64,000 bases of DNA from Streptomyces fildesensis (lineage in GTDB: Bacteria; Actinomycetota; Actinomycetes; Streptomycetales; Streptomycetaceae), in contig NZ_JAAIKO010000004.1 of NCBI RefSeq assembly GCF_016107395.1, positions 62,001-126,000 on the forward strand, read 5' to 3'. Made by a program: the position numbers and the translations under genes. The notes under the pieces were generated by a model. It made no database searches. It had not been told where the DNA came from and saw only the letters and a program-made list of their open reading frames with translations. Positions 42,275-51,644 of the stretch are shown piece after piece; the stretch's first letter is position 1, and every line of letters begins with the position of its first letter.

Positions 42275-43588
42275 TCACCCTAAGGGGCGATCGCGTGGAC
42301 CAGGCATAGCCGGGTTGCGGCCGCGTGCGATGCGCTCCGCGCGCAGCCGCCCCCTGATGATGCCGTCGGAGCCGTCCATGCGGCTCTGCTCGGGCACCCG
42401 AGGGGCGTACACGTCGGAGTCGGGCTTGCCCGGCACCGTCAGGAGCTGTGGCGTGCCCCGGCGGGGCGGCAGGTGCTCGGCCGGCGCGGGTGGCCGCTCC
42501 GGGTCGTCCTGCGGGCGCCGGGCCCGGTACGCGGCCCGGTAGGAGGCGGGCGACGACCCGAGCTGGCGGCGGAAGTGCCCGCGCAGCGCGACGGGGGAGC
42601 GGAAGCCGCAGCGGCCCGCCACCTCGTCTACCGAGAAGTCGGACGTCTCCAGCAGCCGCTGCGCCTGCAGCACCCGCTGAGTGATCAGCCACTGCAGCGG
42701 GGCACTGCCGGTGAGCGACCGGAACCGCCGGTCGAAGGTCCTGCGGCTCATATAGGCGCGAGCCGCGAGGGCCTCCACGTCGAACTGCTCGTGCAGATGC
42801 TCCAGCGCCCAGGCGACGACCTCGGCCAGCGGGTCACCGCCGATCTCTTCTGGTAATGACCTGTCGAGGTGGCGCTGGCTGGAGGGCCAGTCACTGCGGC
42901 GCGGCGGCACGACGAGCCGCCGGGCGAGCGCGTTCGCCGCCTCGGCGCCGTGGTCGGTGCGTACGACATGCAGGCAGAGGTCGATTCCGGCCGCGGTGCC
43001 GGCCGAGGTCAGTACGTCTCCGTCGTCCACGAAAAGCTCCCGGGGGTCCACATGCACGGAGGGATAGCGCTTGGCCAAGGTGGGCGCGTACATCCAGTGG
43101 GTGGTCGCGGGGCGGCCGTCCAGAAGCCCCGCGGCGGCCAGTACGAACGCCCCTGTGCACAGGCCGATGATCCGGGCGCCCTCCTCATGGGCCCGGCGCA
43201 GCGCGTCGAGGGCCTCGGGAGGTGGTGGTTGGGAGATCGAGCGCCAGGCGGGCACCACTACGGTGCCGGCCCGTGACAGCGCTTCGAGTCCGTACGGGGC
43301 GCTGAGTTCCAGGCCCCCTGTGGTGCGAAGTGGCCCGTCCTCGCCGGCGCAGACCAGCAGCCGGTAGCGGGGCACGCCCGCGTCCTGCCGGTCGATGCCG
43401 AACACGGAGAGCGGGATGGAACTTTCGAAGATCGGCCCGCCGCTGAACAGCAGCACGGCGACAACTTCGGCACGCCGCCGCGCGGACAGTTTGCGAGTGG
43501 CGCGGGACGACGCTGACGGTGCTGAGGATCCGGCTGATGGCGACAGGTTCTCCATCGCCGTACCGGTCCTGGACTCCTGGCTCATCAT
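42275..43588 (-). CDS. adpA: AdpA, AraC-family master regulator of development
   Basis: 437 residues. N-terminal DJ-1/PfpI-like dimerisation domain (about 40-215: [39 protein letters not shown]) and C-terminal AraC DNA-binding domain (about 255-350: [32 protein letters not shown]). The stretch between carries a TTA leucine codon (42854-42856, residue 245) in RSLPEE, the known bldA-dependent control point. Two adjacent ATGs (43588, 43585) open the frame; the first is given, the second is equally likely by family comparison. The C-terminal 90 residues are Pro/Arg-rich. About 1 kb without a gene precedes it. It controls hundreds of morphogenesis and secondary-metabolism genes and represses itself. 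Confidence 0.96.
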   Translation of the reverse strand: MMSQESRTGTAMENLSPSAGSSAPSASSRATRKLSARRRAEVVAVLLFSGGPIFESSIPLSVFGIDRQDAGVPRYRLLVCAGEDGPLRTTGGLELSAPYGLEALSRAGTVVVPAWRSISQPPPPEALDALRRAHEEGARIIGLCTGAFVLAAAGLLDGRPATTHWMYAPTLAKRYPSVHVDPRELFVDDGDVLTSAGTAAGIDLCLHVVRTDHGAEAANALARRLVVPPRRSDWPSSQRHLDRSLPEEIGGDPLAEVVAWALEHLHEQFDVEALAARAYMSRRTFDRRFRSLTGSAPLQWLITQRVLQAQRLLETSDFSVDEVAGRCGFRSPVALRGHFRRQLGSSPASYRAAYRARRPQDDPERPPAPAEHLPPRRGTPQLLTVPGKPDSDVYAPRVPEQSRMDGSDGIIRGRLRAERIARGRNPAMPGPRDRPLG

Positions 43589-43696
43589 GGAGCTCAAGCC
43601 CCCCTCGATCGACGCGGCCCCTCGGTCCTGCACGTTTCCCCCGCCGTATTTCCCAAGATCGAATCTACTGTGTTTGGTGTGTCAGATGAGGCAGTT

Positions 43697-43709
43697 GTGA
43701 ATACTTCAC
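43697..43709. promoter_or_regulatory. inverted repeat GTGAA-TAC-TTCAC in adpA promoter region
   Basis: Perfect 5-bp arms around TAC, about 110 bp upstream of the adpA start, inside an AT-richer patch that should contain the promoter. Its symmetry fits a regulator operator. The protein is not identifiable by eye: AdpA itself, a gamma-butyrolactone receptor or BldD are candidates known to act on adpA in various species. Confidence 0.5.
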
Positions 43710-44584
43710 CACCTGGCGCTAAGTCGACTTGACCACGTGGCGTGAAGCATTCGATCACGAAGCGTTCCACTCACCGGGCCTGCTGGGAAGTACGCCTCTG
43801 GCTCCCGCGGTGGCCTACGACGCTCCTCGCGCCCCCTGGAGCCGTTTCATTGCAGGTGGCAGACGTGTCAGCAAGCGCTTTGACCAACAGGGGTACTGCG
43901 GCCAGAAGTTGGCTGAAAAACATACGCACCGATGTGCACGCCCCTGGACGGCACCCCGGTGTGCGCCCCCTGGCCAGCCAACCGCCCCGGTGCGCCCCTC
44001 ACGGCCGCCGGCGTCATCGGGGCGTTATCGGGCCATTTGCCGGTCCCTCGCCGGACCGGTGTCTTGTTCACGCCGGTGCCGCGGAGAATTTGGTTTGCGC
44101 GGGGGGCGATGTTCGTGCGGTGCCCCCCCGGCAAGGCGTCCCGCGCAGGTCTGGGGTGCTCCGCACATCGCTCCGGGGTGTCTCCAGGGGAGCCCTCGGG
44201 CCGCTCCGGAAGACCCCTTGAGCCGTTCTGGAGCCGCCCTGGACCCGTTCTGGAGCCGGCCCGCCCGCGACGGCCGCTCCCGCCGCGCGGATTCGTCCGG
44301 CCGGATGACGGCACGACGTTGCGCTCACGGCCGGGCTCCGGCATTCTCCTGGAAACTCCGGGTACGTAATGCCTGCGAAGGCTCGACGAGTCTGTGCAGG
44401 GATGCGTCTCCGCCGTACTCTGGAGTGACCAGGGTCGGAAGCCTCGAACTGGCCGAAACCGGTCAGCCTCGCGGCCCCCGTCAGGGTATTACCGAAGACG
44501 CAGCGAAGCTCGCTGTGACGACTGCAGCACCGCCGTTGTCCGCCGGTCGGCGTCCCCACGCCGCCCTTGTCGAGAAACCGCATC
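43710..44584. other. 875-bp stretch without a convincing gene, between adpA and usp
   Basis: Open frames here on both strands are low-complexity Pro/Gly/Arg with no ribosome site and no family similarity. Visible features: TGGCG-type motifs just left of 43740 that resemble AdpA half-sites, and two copies of CCGTTCTGGAGCCG near 44222 and 44246. It presumably holds the long adpA regulatory region and the usp promoter. Confidence 0.6.
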
Positions 44585-45106
44585 ATGGCCGGTTATGAGC
44601 TCCCTGAGCCCGCTGAAGGCAAGCCGCTCGCCGAATCGGCGGCGCTCCCCGAAGCGGCCCCCGAGCTGCGCTCGTCCTGCGACCCGGCCTTCCGGCACGG
44701 TGTCGTGGTGGGATTCGACGGTTCGGTCTCCAGCGAGCGGGCGCTCGCCTACTCGATCGGCATGGCCCGGCGACTGGGCTCGGCTCTGATCATCGTCCAC
44801 GTGGCCAACCGCCTCCCGGCCACGGTCTGGGCGGGCTGCGAACCACCGGTCTTCGTCGACGTCCCCGACCACAGAACCGAGGTCCTGGGGCTGGAACTCG
44901 CCTGCGCCGACCACCTCGCCGAGGTCCCCTGGATCCTCGTCGAACGCGGCGGCGACATCTGCCACGAACTGGAGGAGGTCGGCCGCGAGTACGAGGCCGA
45001 CGCCATCGTCGTGGGCGGCACCCAGGGCATCATCGGCCGCATCTTCGGCTCGGTAGCAGGCCGCCTGGCGCGCCGGGCGCAACGCCCGGTCATCGTCATC
45101 CCGTAG
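44585..45106 (+). CDS. universal stress protein (UspA family)
   Basis: 173 residues from the ATG at 44585. A roughly 40-residue leader precedes a single Usp domain (HGVVVGFDGSVSSERALAYSI with the first-strand Asp; final VVGGTQGIIGRIFGSVAGRLARRAQRPVIVIP). The G-2X-G-9X-G(S/T)-type ATP-binding motif is present as GTQGIIGRIFGS, so it should bind ATP. Role in stress or dormancy as for the family. No operon partner; convergent with glmS across 303 bp containing a large RNA-hairpin sequence. Confidence 0.9.
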   Translation: MAGYELPEPAEGKPLAESAALPEAAPELRSSCDPAFRHGVVVGFDGSVSSERALAYSIGMARRLGSALIIVHVANRLPATVWAGCEPPVFVDVPDHRTEVLGLELACADHLAEVPWILVERGGDICHELEEVGREYEADAIVVGGTQGIIGRIFGSVAGRLARRAQRPVIVIP

Positions 45107-45294
45107 AACGCCCACGGGAGAGCACCCAGGGGAGCGCCACCACAGCCACACCCACCACCGGCCGTCACCTGGCTCGCAGACCCATCCCGCAAACCGTCGG
45201 GGCATCAGGCCGACGCCCCGGACCCTGTGCGCTGTGATCCCTTACGGCCCACGTTCCCGCAGGTCGGAGGGGACGCGAGGGAGCCGGGGCCGCA

Positions 45295-45370
45295 GGGGTG
45301 GGTTTCGAAATGCTGCCGAGCTATTTGTGGGCCGCCAGGCCCGTAAATAGTCGATTTCGAAACCCACCCC
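45295..45370 (+). repeat. 76-bp two-tier palindrome between usp and glmS
   Basis: Outer arms GGGGTGGGTTTCGAAAT (45295-45311) and ATTTCGAAACCCACCCC (45354-45370) are a perfect 17-bp inverted repeat. Inside, CTATTTGTGGGC (45321-45332) faces GCCCGTAAATAG (45339-45350); the only two non-Watson-Crick positions are G-U and U-G wobbles in plus-strand RNA but A-C mismatches on the minus strand. The fold is therefore best as RNA read from usp. Lies 188 bp past usp and 40 bp past the glmS stop. Could be a terminator, RNA-stability element or short mobile repeat. Confidence 0.75.
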
Positions 45371-45409
45371 GGAGGACCCGGCCCCCGCACCCACCACCAA
45401 CCCGCAGGC

Positions 45410-47224
45410 CTACTCCACCGTCACGGACTTCGCCAGGTTCCGCGGCTTGTCGATGTCACGCCCCATCGCCTTCGCCGTGTGGTAAGCGAACAACTGCAGC
45501 GGAATCCCCATCAGAATCGGATCCAGCTCGACCTCGTTCTTCGGCACCACGATCGTGTGGTCCGCCTTCTCCTGCACCTGGTGCGCCACCGCCAGAATCC
45601 GCCCGCTCCGCGCCTTGATCTCCTCCAGTGCCGCCCGGTTCTTCTCCAGCAGATCGTCGTCCGGCACGATCGCCACCGTCGGCAGCGCCGGCTCGATCAG
45701 CGCCAGCGGACCGTGCTTCAACTCGGAGGCCGGGTACGCCTCCGCGTGGATGTAGCTGATCTCCTTGAGCTTCAACGAGGCCTCACGCGCCACCGGATAG
45801 CCCCGCACGCGCCCGATGAACATCATCGACTTGGCGCCCGCGTACTCGGCGGCCAGCTTCTCGATCTCCGCCTCGCCCTCCAGCATCTCGGCGATCTGAG
45901 CGGGCAGCTTCCGCAGCCCCGCGATGATCCGCTTGCCGTCCGCGACCGACAGGTCGCGGATCCGGCCCAGGTGCAGCGCGAGCAGCGCGAACGCGACGAC
46001 GGTGTTGGTGAAGCACTTGGTGGAGACGACGCAGACCTCGGGGCCGGCGTGCACGTACACGCCGCCGTCCGTCTCGCGGGCGATCGCCGAGCCGACGACG
46101 TTCACCACACCCAGCACCCGCGCGCCCTTGCGCTTGAGCTCCTGGACGGCGGCGAGCACGTCGTAGGTCTCGCCGGACTGGGAGACCGCGATGTAGAGGG
46201 TGTCGGGGTCGACGACCGGGTTGCGGTAGCGGAACTCGGAGGCGGGCTCGGCGTCCGAGGGGATGCGGGCCAGCTCCTCGATCATCTGCGCGCCGATCTG
46301 GCCCGCGTGGTACGACGTGCCGCAGCCGAGGATCTTGATCCGGCGGACGCTCCGCGCCTCGCGCGGGTCGAGGTTCAGCCCGCCCAGGTGCACGGTGGAG
46401 AACCGGTCGTCGATACGGCCGCGCAGCACGCGGTCGACCGCGTCGGGCTGCTCGGAGATCTCCTTGTGCATGTACGTGTCGTGGCCGCCCATGTCGTACG
46501 ACTCGGCCTCCCACTCCACGGTGGTCGGCGTGGCCGAGGTGCTGGAACCCTCGGTGGTGTACGTGCGGAAGTCGTCGGCCTTGAGGGTGGCCATCTCGCC
46601 GTCGTCGAGGGTGACGACCTGGCGGGTGTGGCTGACCAGCGCGGCGACGTCCGAGGCGACGAACATCTCCTTGTCGCCGATGCCGAGCACGACGGGCGAG
46701 CCGTTGCGGGCGACGACGATGCGGTCGGGGAAGTCCTGGTGCATGACGGCGATGCCGTAGGTGCCCTCGACGCGGCGCAGCGCTTCCTGGACCTTGGCCT
46801 CCAGGGTGTCGGCCTGCGAGCGGCCGATGAGGTGCACGACGACCTCGGAGTCGGTCTCGGAGGTGAACTCGACGCCGTCGGCGATCAGTTTGGCGCGCAG
46901 ATCGTCGGCGTTGTCGATGATGCCGTTGTGGACGAGGGCGACTTTGCCCTCCGCGTCAAGGTGGGGGTGCGCGTTCTCGTCGTTCGGAGCGCCGTGCGTG
47001 GCCCAGCGGGTGTGCGCGATACCGGTGGTGCCGGCGAAGCGCTTGGGGATACGGGCCTCCAGCTCGCGGACCCGGCCCTTGGCCTTGACCGTCTTGAGGA
47101 CCCCGGACTTTCCGGTGATGACGACGCCCGCCGAGTCGTAGCCCCGGTACTCCAGCCGCTGCAGGCCTTCCAGCAGCAGTGGAGCCACGTCGCGCTTACC
47201 GATGTATCCGACGATCCCGCACAT
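45410..47224 (-). CDS. glmS: glutamine-fructose-6-phosphate aminotransferase
   Basis: 604 residues. Cys2 after removal of Met1 (MCGIVGYIG) is the glutaminase nucleophile of the N-terminal class II amidotransferase domain (1-240). Two SIS domains follow (about 285-430 and 455-595) with LGCGTSYHAGQ and SQSGETYDVL for sugar binding, and the C-terminal SVTVE tail that shuttles ammonia. It makes glucosamine-6-phosphate, the entry to UDP-GlcNAc for peptidoglycan. A second glmS is common in Streptomyces, so this need not be the only one. No glmS ribozyme is visible in the 95 bp upstream. Confidence 0.96.
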   Translation of the reverse strand: MCGIVGYIGKRDVAPLLLEGLQRLEYRGYDSAGVVITGKSGVLKTVKAKGRVRELEARIPKRFAGTTGIAHTRWATHGAPNDENAHPHLDAEGKVALVHNGIIDNADDLRAKLIADGVEFTSETDSEVVVHLIGRSQADTLEAKVQEALRRVEGTYGIAVMHQDFPDRIVVARNGSPVVLGIGDKEMFVASDVAALVSHTRQVVTLDDGEMATLKADDFRTYTTEGSSTSATPTTVEWEAESYDMGGHDTYMHKEISEQPDAVDRVLRGRIDDRFSTVHLGGLNLDPREARSVRRIKILGCGTSYHAGQIGAQMIEELARIPSDAEPASEFRYRNPVVDPDTLYIAVSQSGETYDVLAAVQELKRKGARVLGVVNVVGSAIARETDGGVYVHAGPEVCVVSTKCFTNTVVAFALLALHLGRIRDLSVADGKRIIAGLRKLPAQIAEMLEGEAEIEKLAAEYAGAKSMMFIGRVRGYPVAREASLKLKEISYIHAEAYPASELKHGPLALIEPALPTVAIVPDDDLLEKNRAALEEIKARSGRILAVAHQVQEKADHTIVVPKNEVELDPILMGIPLQLFAYHTAKAMGRDIDKPRNLAKSVTVE

Positions 47225-47319
47225 ATGGTCGTCCCTCTCCGTCGTGAGTCAGTCGTACGTCAGCAGGTGGTGCCGCACCCGCACGCGGGCACCAGGTGTT
47301 TCCGGTGTGTCAGCCTGTG

Positions 47320-47595
47320 TCAGCCGTAGACGATGCGGCGCAGTTGCCGCAGGGAGAGCTCCGGCGGAGCCACCGCGCGGTACGGCAGCTCCTCGGTGAT
47401 CCGCTCGAAGATCACCGCGTTGACCAGGCCCTTGGCCTGGAGCTCGCGGTGCCGGCGGCGGACGAACAGCTCTGTCGTCTCGTCGAAGTACGCCAGCACG
47501 TCCTGGATCACCCGGACCGCCTCACCGCGGTGCAGCGGTGTGGTGCGGACCAGGTGGTCGACAAGGTCCTCATGGGACGTCTGGCGGTCGGGCAT
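47320..47595 (-). CDS. small conserved actinobacterial protein upstream of glmS
   Basis: 91 residues. All-helical pattern with HEDLVDHLVRTTPLHRGEAVRVIQDVLAYFDET and the terminal QLRRIVYG; charged, no signal peptide or helix for the membrane. I recognise it as conserved next to glmS in Streptomyces but not by function. The first half resembles HU/IHF-type or DUF-type helical folds only weakly. It is 95 nt before glmS on the same strand and may be co-transcribed with it. Confidence 0.72.
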   Translation of the reverse strand: MPDRQTSHEDLVDHLVRTTPLHRGEAVRVIQDVLAYFDETTELFVRRRHRELQAKGLVNAVIFERITEELPYRAVAPPELSLRQLRRIVYG

Positions 47596-47686
47596 CCGTC
47601 GATACTGGTGTGATCATCGCCCGTTTGCAAGAATCCTGCCCGATTTCGGGCAGGAGGTGGATCCGGGTGAGCCAAAAGCGTGGGGA

Positions 47687-47702
47687 ATTGGTCTACACCT
47701 TG
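47687..47702. promoter_or_regulatory. DasR-responsive element (dre)-like site before hexosaminidase gene
   Basis: ATTGGTCTACACCTTG matches the core TGGTCTAGACC of dre at 10 of 11 bases and ends 70 bp before the GH20 start. Stronger than the site before the chitinase gene. DasR binding here would couple chitobiose hydrolysis to GlcN-6-P levels. Inference from the known consensus. Confidence 0.65.
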
Positions 47703-47772
47703 ACCACTCCGGGGGCGCACGGTACCCAAGTGGCATCGGTACTCTCCGCCGCCCGCTGAAGGGAATCCCCCT

Positions 47773-49479
47773 GTGAGACGACCCAGCGTTCGGAACAATC
47801 TGCCCCAGATCCTGTGCTCGTTGCTGCTGATCAGCGCCACTGCCTGGGCCACCGCCCCGGCCGCGCCGGCCGCCTCGGCCGCCTCCGCCTCCGGAGCCGA
47901 CGCCTCGTCGGCCGTCCTGGAGCGGGTCGTCCCCGCCCCGGCCTCCGTACAGTCCGGCGGCGCCTCCTATGCCATCGGCGCCGGCACCCGCATCCACGTG
48001 CCCGGGAACTCCGACGAGGTGCGGAAGGTCGGCGACTACCTCGCGGGCGTGCTGCGGCCGTCCACCGGATACCCGCTGCCCGTCGTCGCGGACGACGGAG
48101 GCAGCGACGGCATCGTGCTCAGGCTGGGAGCGACGATCAGTGGTGCGGGCAGCTACAACGCTGCCGGCGCCAGGTCGGACGGGGCCAAGGCGGACGGCGC
48201 CGAGGCGCCCCACGACACGGTCGTGGCACTCGGAGCGGAGGGGTACCGGCTCGTCGTCTCCGGGCAGTCGGTGACCATCGGCGCCGAGCAGGCCGCCGGG
48301 CTGTTCCACGGTGTGCAGACGCTGCGCCAGCTGCTCCCCGCCACGGTCGAGAAGCGCACCGTGCAGAGCGGCCCCTGGAACGTGCCGGGCGGCACCATCA
48401 CGGACGCGCCGCGCTACGCCTACCGCGGTGGCATGCTCGACGTCTCGCGGCACTTCTTCTCCGTCGCGCAGGTCGAGCGGTACATCGACCAGCTCGCCCT
48501 CTACAAGATCAACCAGCTGCATCTGCATCTGTCGGACGACCAGGGGTGGCGGATCGCCATCGACTCCTGGCCGCGGCTGGCCGCCTACGGTGGCAGCACC
48601 CAGGTCGGCGGGGGACCCGGCGGCTCGTACTCGAAGGCCGACTACCGCGAGATCGTGCGCTACGCCGCGAGCCGCTATCTGACGGTGGTGCCGGAGATCG
48701 ACATGCCCGGCCACACCAACGCGGCCCTCGCCTCCTACGCGGAGCTGAACTGCAACGGCATCGCCCCGCCGCTCTACACGGGCACCAACGTCGGCTTCAG
48801 CTCGCTGTGCGCCGCCAAGGACGTCACCTACCGGTTCGCGGACCAGGTGCTGGGGGAGCTGGCCGCCCTCACCCCGGGCCCGTATCTGCACATCGGCGGC
48901 GACGAGGCGCACTCCACCAGCCACGCCGACTACGTGACGTTCATGGACAAGGTCCAGCCGATCGTCACCAAGTACGGCAAGACCGTGATCGGCTGGCACC
49001 AGCTGGCGGGCGCGCACCCGGTCGCCGGGGCCGTCGGCCAGTACTGGGGCACGAAGGGCAGTGAGAAGGAGGTCGCGGACGCGGCCAAGGCCGGAATGCG
49101 GCTGATCCTCTCGCCCGCCAACCGCGCCTACCTGGACATGAAGTACAACGCCTCCACCCCGCTGGGCCAGGCCTGGGCCGGCCTGGTCGAGGTGAAGGAC
49201 TCCTACAACTGGGACCCCGCCACCTTCATCAAGGGCGCACCCGCCTCCGCCGTCCTCGGCGTGGAGGCGCCGCTGTGGACGGAGACCATCGTGACCAGCG
49301 CGGACTCCGACTACATGACCTTCCCGAGACTGCCGGGAATCGCCGAGATCGGCTGGTCCCCGGCAGCCACCCACCAGTGGGATGCCTACAAGGTGCGGCT
49401 CGCCGCCCAGGGCCCGCGCTGGACGGCGCTGGGCATCGGCTACTACCGGTCGCCCCAGGTGCCCTGGCCGAGCAGCTGA
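47773..49479 (+). CDS. secreted GH20 beta-N-acetylhexosaminidase
   Basis: 568 residues from a GTG with AAGGGA upstream. Signal peptide with Ala-rich cleavage region (about residues 30-40). GH20b-type N-terminal domain (about 50-195), then the catalytic barrel (about 200-540): LDVSRHFFS, LHLHLSDDQGWR, EIDMPGHTNAALA, and HIGGDEAHS with the catalytic Asp377-Glu378 pair. Uses the substrate-assisted mechanism to release GlcNAc from chitobiose and chito-oligosaccharides. Complements the GH18 chitinase at 33.6 kb, and both have DasR-like sites. No binding module or membrane anchor is seen. Confidence 0.94.
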   Translation: MRRPSVRNNLPQILCSLLLISATAWATAPAAPAASAASASGADASSAVLERVVPAPASVQSGGASYAIGAGTRIHVPGNSDEVRKVGDYLAGVLRPSTGYPLPVVADDGGSDGIVLRLGATISGAGSYNAAGARSDGAKADGAEAPHDTVVALGAEGYRLVVSGQSVTIGAEQAAGLFHGVQTLRQLLPATVEKRTVQSGPWNVPGGTITDAPRYAYRGGMLDVSRHFFSVAQVERYIDQLALYKINQLHLHLSDDQGWRIAIDSWPRLAAYGGSTQVGGGPGGSYSKADYREIVRYAASRYLTVVPEIDMPGHTNAALASYAELNCNGIAPPLYTGTNVGFSSLCAAKDVTYRFADQVLGELAALTPGPYLHIGGDEAHSTSHADYVTFMDKVQPIVTKYGKTVIGWHQLAGAHPVAGAVGQYWGTKGSEKEVADAAKAGMRLILSPANRAYLDMKYNASTPLGQAWAGLVEVKDSYNWDPATFIKGAPASAVLGVEAPLWTETIVTSADSDYMTFPRLPGIAEIGWSPAATHQWDAYKVRLAAQGPRWTALGIGYYRSPQVPWPSS

Positions 49480-49485
49480 CGGCCG

Positions 49486-49525
49486 GCCGGCGGCGGACGG
49501 TCACCCACGACCGCCCGCCGCCGGC
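49486..49525. terminator. hairpin between convergent GH20 and acyl-CoA dehydrogenase genes
   Basis: GCCGGCGGCGG (49486-49496) pairs with CCGCCGCCGGC (49515-49525); inside, CGGTC and GACCG extend the stem around a short ACCCAC loop. Placed 7 bp past one stop and 11 bp past the other, so bidirectional. Confidence 0.82.
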
Positions 49526-49536
49526 TCGTCAGCCCC

Positions 49537-50703
49537 TCAGCCCGTGAGCCCCAGCTCGCGGGCGATGAGCATCCGCTGGACCTCGCTGGTGCCCTCGCCG
49601 ATCTCCAGGATCTTGGAGTCCCGCCACATACGGGCCACCGGGTACTCGTTCATGAAGCCGTATCCGCCGTGGATCTGGGTGGCCTCACGGGCGTTGTCCA
49701 CGGCGACCGTCGAGGAGTAGAGCTTGGCGATCGCCGCCTCGTTCTTGAACGGCTCGCCGCGCACCAGCCGGGAGGCCGCGTCGCGCCAGCCGACACGGGC
49801 CATGTGGGCGCGCATCTCCATGTCGGCGAGCTTGAACTGGATCGCCTGGTTCGCACCGATCGGCCGGCCGAACGCCTCCCGGGTCTTCGCGTACGCCAGG
49901 GACTCGTCGACGCAGCCCTGGGCCAGCCCGGTGGCCAGCGCCGAGATCGCGATCCGGCCCTCGTCGAGGATCCGCAGGAACTGCGCGTAGCCGCGGCCCT
50001 CCTCGCCGAGCAGGTTAGCGGCCGGGACCCGGCAGTCGGAGAACGACAGCTCACGGGTGTCCGAGGCGTTCCAGCCGACCTTGGAGTACGGAGCCGCGAC
50101 ACCGAAGCCCGGCGTGCCCGAGGGCACGATGATCGACGAGATCAGCGGTCGTCCGTCGTCCTTGCGGCCGGTGACGGCGGTGACCGTGACCAGACCCGTG
50201 ATGTCGGTACCGGAGTTGGTGATGAAGCACTTGGTGCCGTTGATCACCCATTCGTTCGTCGCCTCGTCCAGCCGGGCGGTGGTGCGCGTGCCGCCGGCGT
50301 CGGAACCGCACTCGGGCTCGGTCAGCCCGAACGCGCCCAGGATCTCCCCGGAACACATCCGCGGCAGCCACTCGCGCTTCTGCTCCTCGGTGCCGAAGCG
50401 GAAGATCGGCATCGCGCCCAGCGAGACGCCCGCTTCGAGGGTGATGGCGACGGACGAGTCCACCCGCGCGAGTTCCTCGAGGACGATGCCGAGGGCGAGA
50501 TAGTCGCCGCCCATGCCGCCGTACTCCTCGGGGAAGGGCAGGCCGAACAGGCCCATCCGGCCCATCTCACGGATGATCTCGTACGGGAACTCATGGTTCT
50601 CGTAGAACTCCCCGATCTTCGGCGCGATCACGTCGTGCGCGAACGCCTCGACGGTGCGGCGCAGTTCCTCGTGCTCGGGGGCGAGGCGGTGATCGATCGA
50701 CAT
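49537..50703 (-). CDS. acdH: acyl-CoA dehydrogenase of leucine/branched-chain catabolism
   Basis: 388 residues from the ATG at 50703 (MSIDHRLAPEHEEL). Three-domain ACAD layout: helical N-terminus, FAD-binding beta domain (FGLTEPECGSDAGGTRTTA, WVINGTKCFITNSG), and C-terminal helices with IHGGYGFMNEYPVARMWRD and GTSEVQRMLIAR. It oxidises an acyl-CoA, probably isovaleryl- or isobutyryl-CoA given the HMG-CoA lyase and methylcrotonyl-CoA carboxylase genes upstream in the same unit. Two nt separate it from hmgL. Symbol by the Streptomyces gene neighbourhood; substrate is inferred. Confidence 0.88.
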   Translation of the reverse strand: MSIDHRLAPEHEELRRTVEAFAHDVIAPKIGEFYENHEFPYEIIREMGRMGLFGLPFPEEYGGMGGDYLALGIVLEELARVDSSVAITLEAGVSLGAMPIFRFGTEEQKREWLPRMCSGEILGAFGLTEPECGSDAGGTRTTARLDEATNEWVINGTKCFITNSGTDITGLVTVTAVTGRKDDGRPLISSIIVPSGTPGFGVAAPYSKVGWNASDTRELSFSDCRVPAANLLGEEGRGYAQFLRILDEGRIAISALATGLAQGCVDESLAYAKTREAFGRPIGANQAIQFKLADMEMRAHMARVGWRDAASRLVRGEPFKNEAAIAKLYSSTVAVDNAREATQIHGGYGFMNEYPVARMWRDSKILEIGEGTSEVQRMLIARELGLTG

Positions 50704-50705
50704 GA

Positions 50706-51644
50706 CTACGGCTCCTGGTGGGAGAGGGCGCGGACGGTGCGGGAGGGGCTTGGCCTCCCGAGCTGCTCCGCCATCCACACGCTTGTGGCGGTGAGGCGGT
50801 CGAGGTCGACCCCGGTGTCGATACCGAGGCCGTTCAGCATCCAGACGAGGTCTTCTGTGGCGAGGTTTCCGGTGGCGCTCTTCGCGTACGGGCAGCCGCC
50901 GAGGCCGCCCGCGGAGGCGTCGACGACGGTCACCCCCCGCTGGAGGGCGGCCAGGGTGTTGGACAGCGCCTGGCCGTAGGTGTCGTGGAAGTGCACGGCG
51001 AGCCGGTCCGTCGGGACCCCCTGCTCCACCAGCGCGGCGAGCAGCGCGGTGACATGGCCGGGGGTGGCGACCCCGATCGTGTCGCCCAGGCTCAGCTCGG
51101 TGCATCCCAGGTCGTACAGCCGGCGGGCGACGGCGGCCACCTGCTCCACCGGGACCGGGCCCTCCCACGGGTCGCCGAAGCACATGGAGAGATAGCCGCG
51201 CACGGTGGCCCCGGCCTCCCGGGCCTTGGCGACGACCGGCTCGAACATGGCGAGGGACTCGTCGACGGTCCGGTTGAGATTGGCCTTGGCGAACGACTCG
51301 GTCGCGCTGCCGAAAACCGCGATCTCCGAGACGCCGAGCGCCAGGGCGCGTTCCAGACCGCGTTCGTTGGGGACCAGCACCGGCAGATGCGCGTCCACAT
51401 CGGCAAGCAGCGGCATCAGCTCGGCGGCGTCGGCCAGTTGGGGCACCCACTTGGGGTGCACGAAGCTGGTCGCCTCGATCGTGCCGAGGCCCGCGGCGGC
51501 CAGCCGGTGGATGAACTCGGCCTTCACCGCCGTCGGGACGGTCGTCTTCTCGTTCTGCAGCCCGTCGCGCGCGCCGACCTCGTGGATCCTGACCCGCGCG
51601 GGCAGTCCGGACGCCGGTACGGACATGGGCAGACCGTTGGTCAT
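50706..51644 (-). CDS. hmgL: hydroxymethylglutaryl-CoA lyase
   Basis: 312 residues. DRE-TIM barrel: [11 protein letters not shown] near the start (divalent metal Asp and catalytic Arg), [24 protein letters not shown] with metal His, and the catalytic Cys in [15 protein letters not shown]. Splits HMG-CoA to acetoacetate and acetyl-CoA, the last step of leucine breakdown. The ATG at 51644 overlaps the accA1 stop (ATGA), so the two are coupled. An alternative start (MSVPASG) lies six codons later. Confidence 0.94.
   Translation of the reverse strand: MTNGLPMSVPASGLPARVRIHEVGARDGLQNEKTTVPTAVKAEFIHRLAAAGLGTIEATSFVHPKWVPQLADAAELMPLLADVDAHLPVLVPNERGLERALALGVSEIAVFGSATESFAKANLNRTVDESLAMFEPVVAKAREAGATVRGYLSMCFGDPWEGPVPVEQVAAVARRLYDLGCTELSLGDTIGVATPGHVTALLAALVEQGVPTDRLAVHFHDTYGQALSNTLAALQRGVTVVDASAGGLGGCPYAKSATGNLATEDLVWMLNGLGIDTGVDLDRLTATSVWMAEQLGRPSPSRTVRALSHQEP

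Noticed and set aside
43729..44598. Open frames on both strands between adpA and usp
   Set aside because: Low-complexity products, no plausible ribosome sites, no codon-position GC pattern; treated as non-coding.
45205..45390. Small protein gene across the 76-bp palindrome
   Set aside because: The frame exists only because of the GC-rich context; it covers the inverted repeat and lacks a ribosome site.
47225..47319. glmS ribozyme upstream of glmS
   Set aside because: The 95-bp gap shows no ribozyme core-like pairing and the element is typical of Firmicutes.
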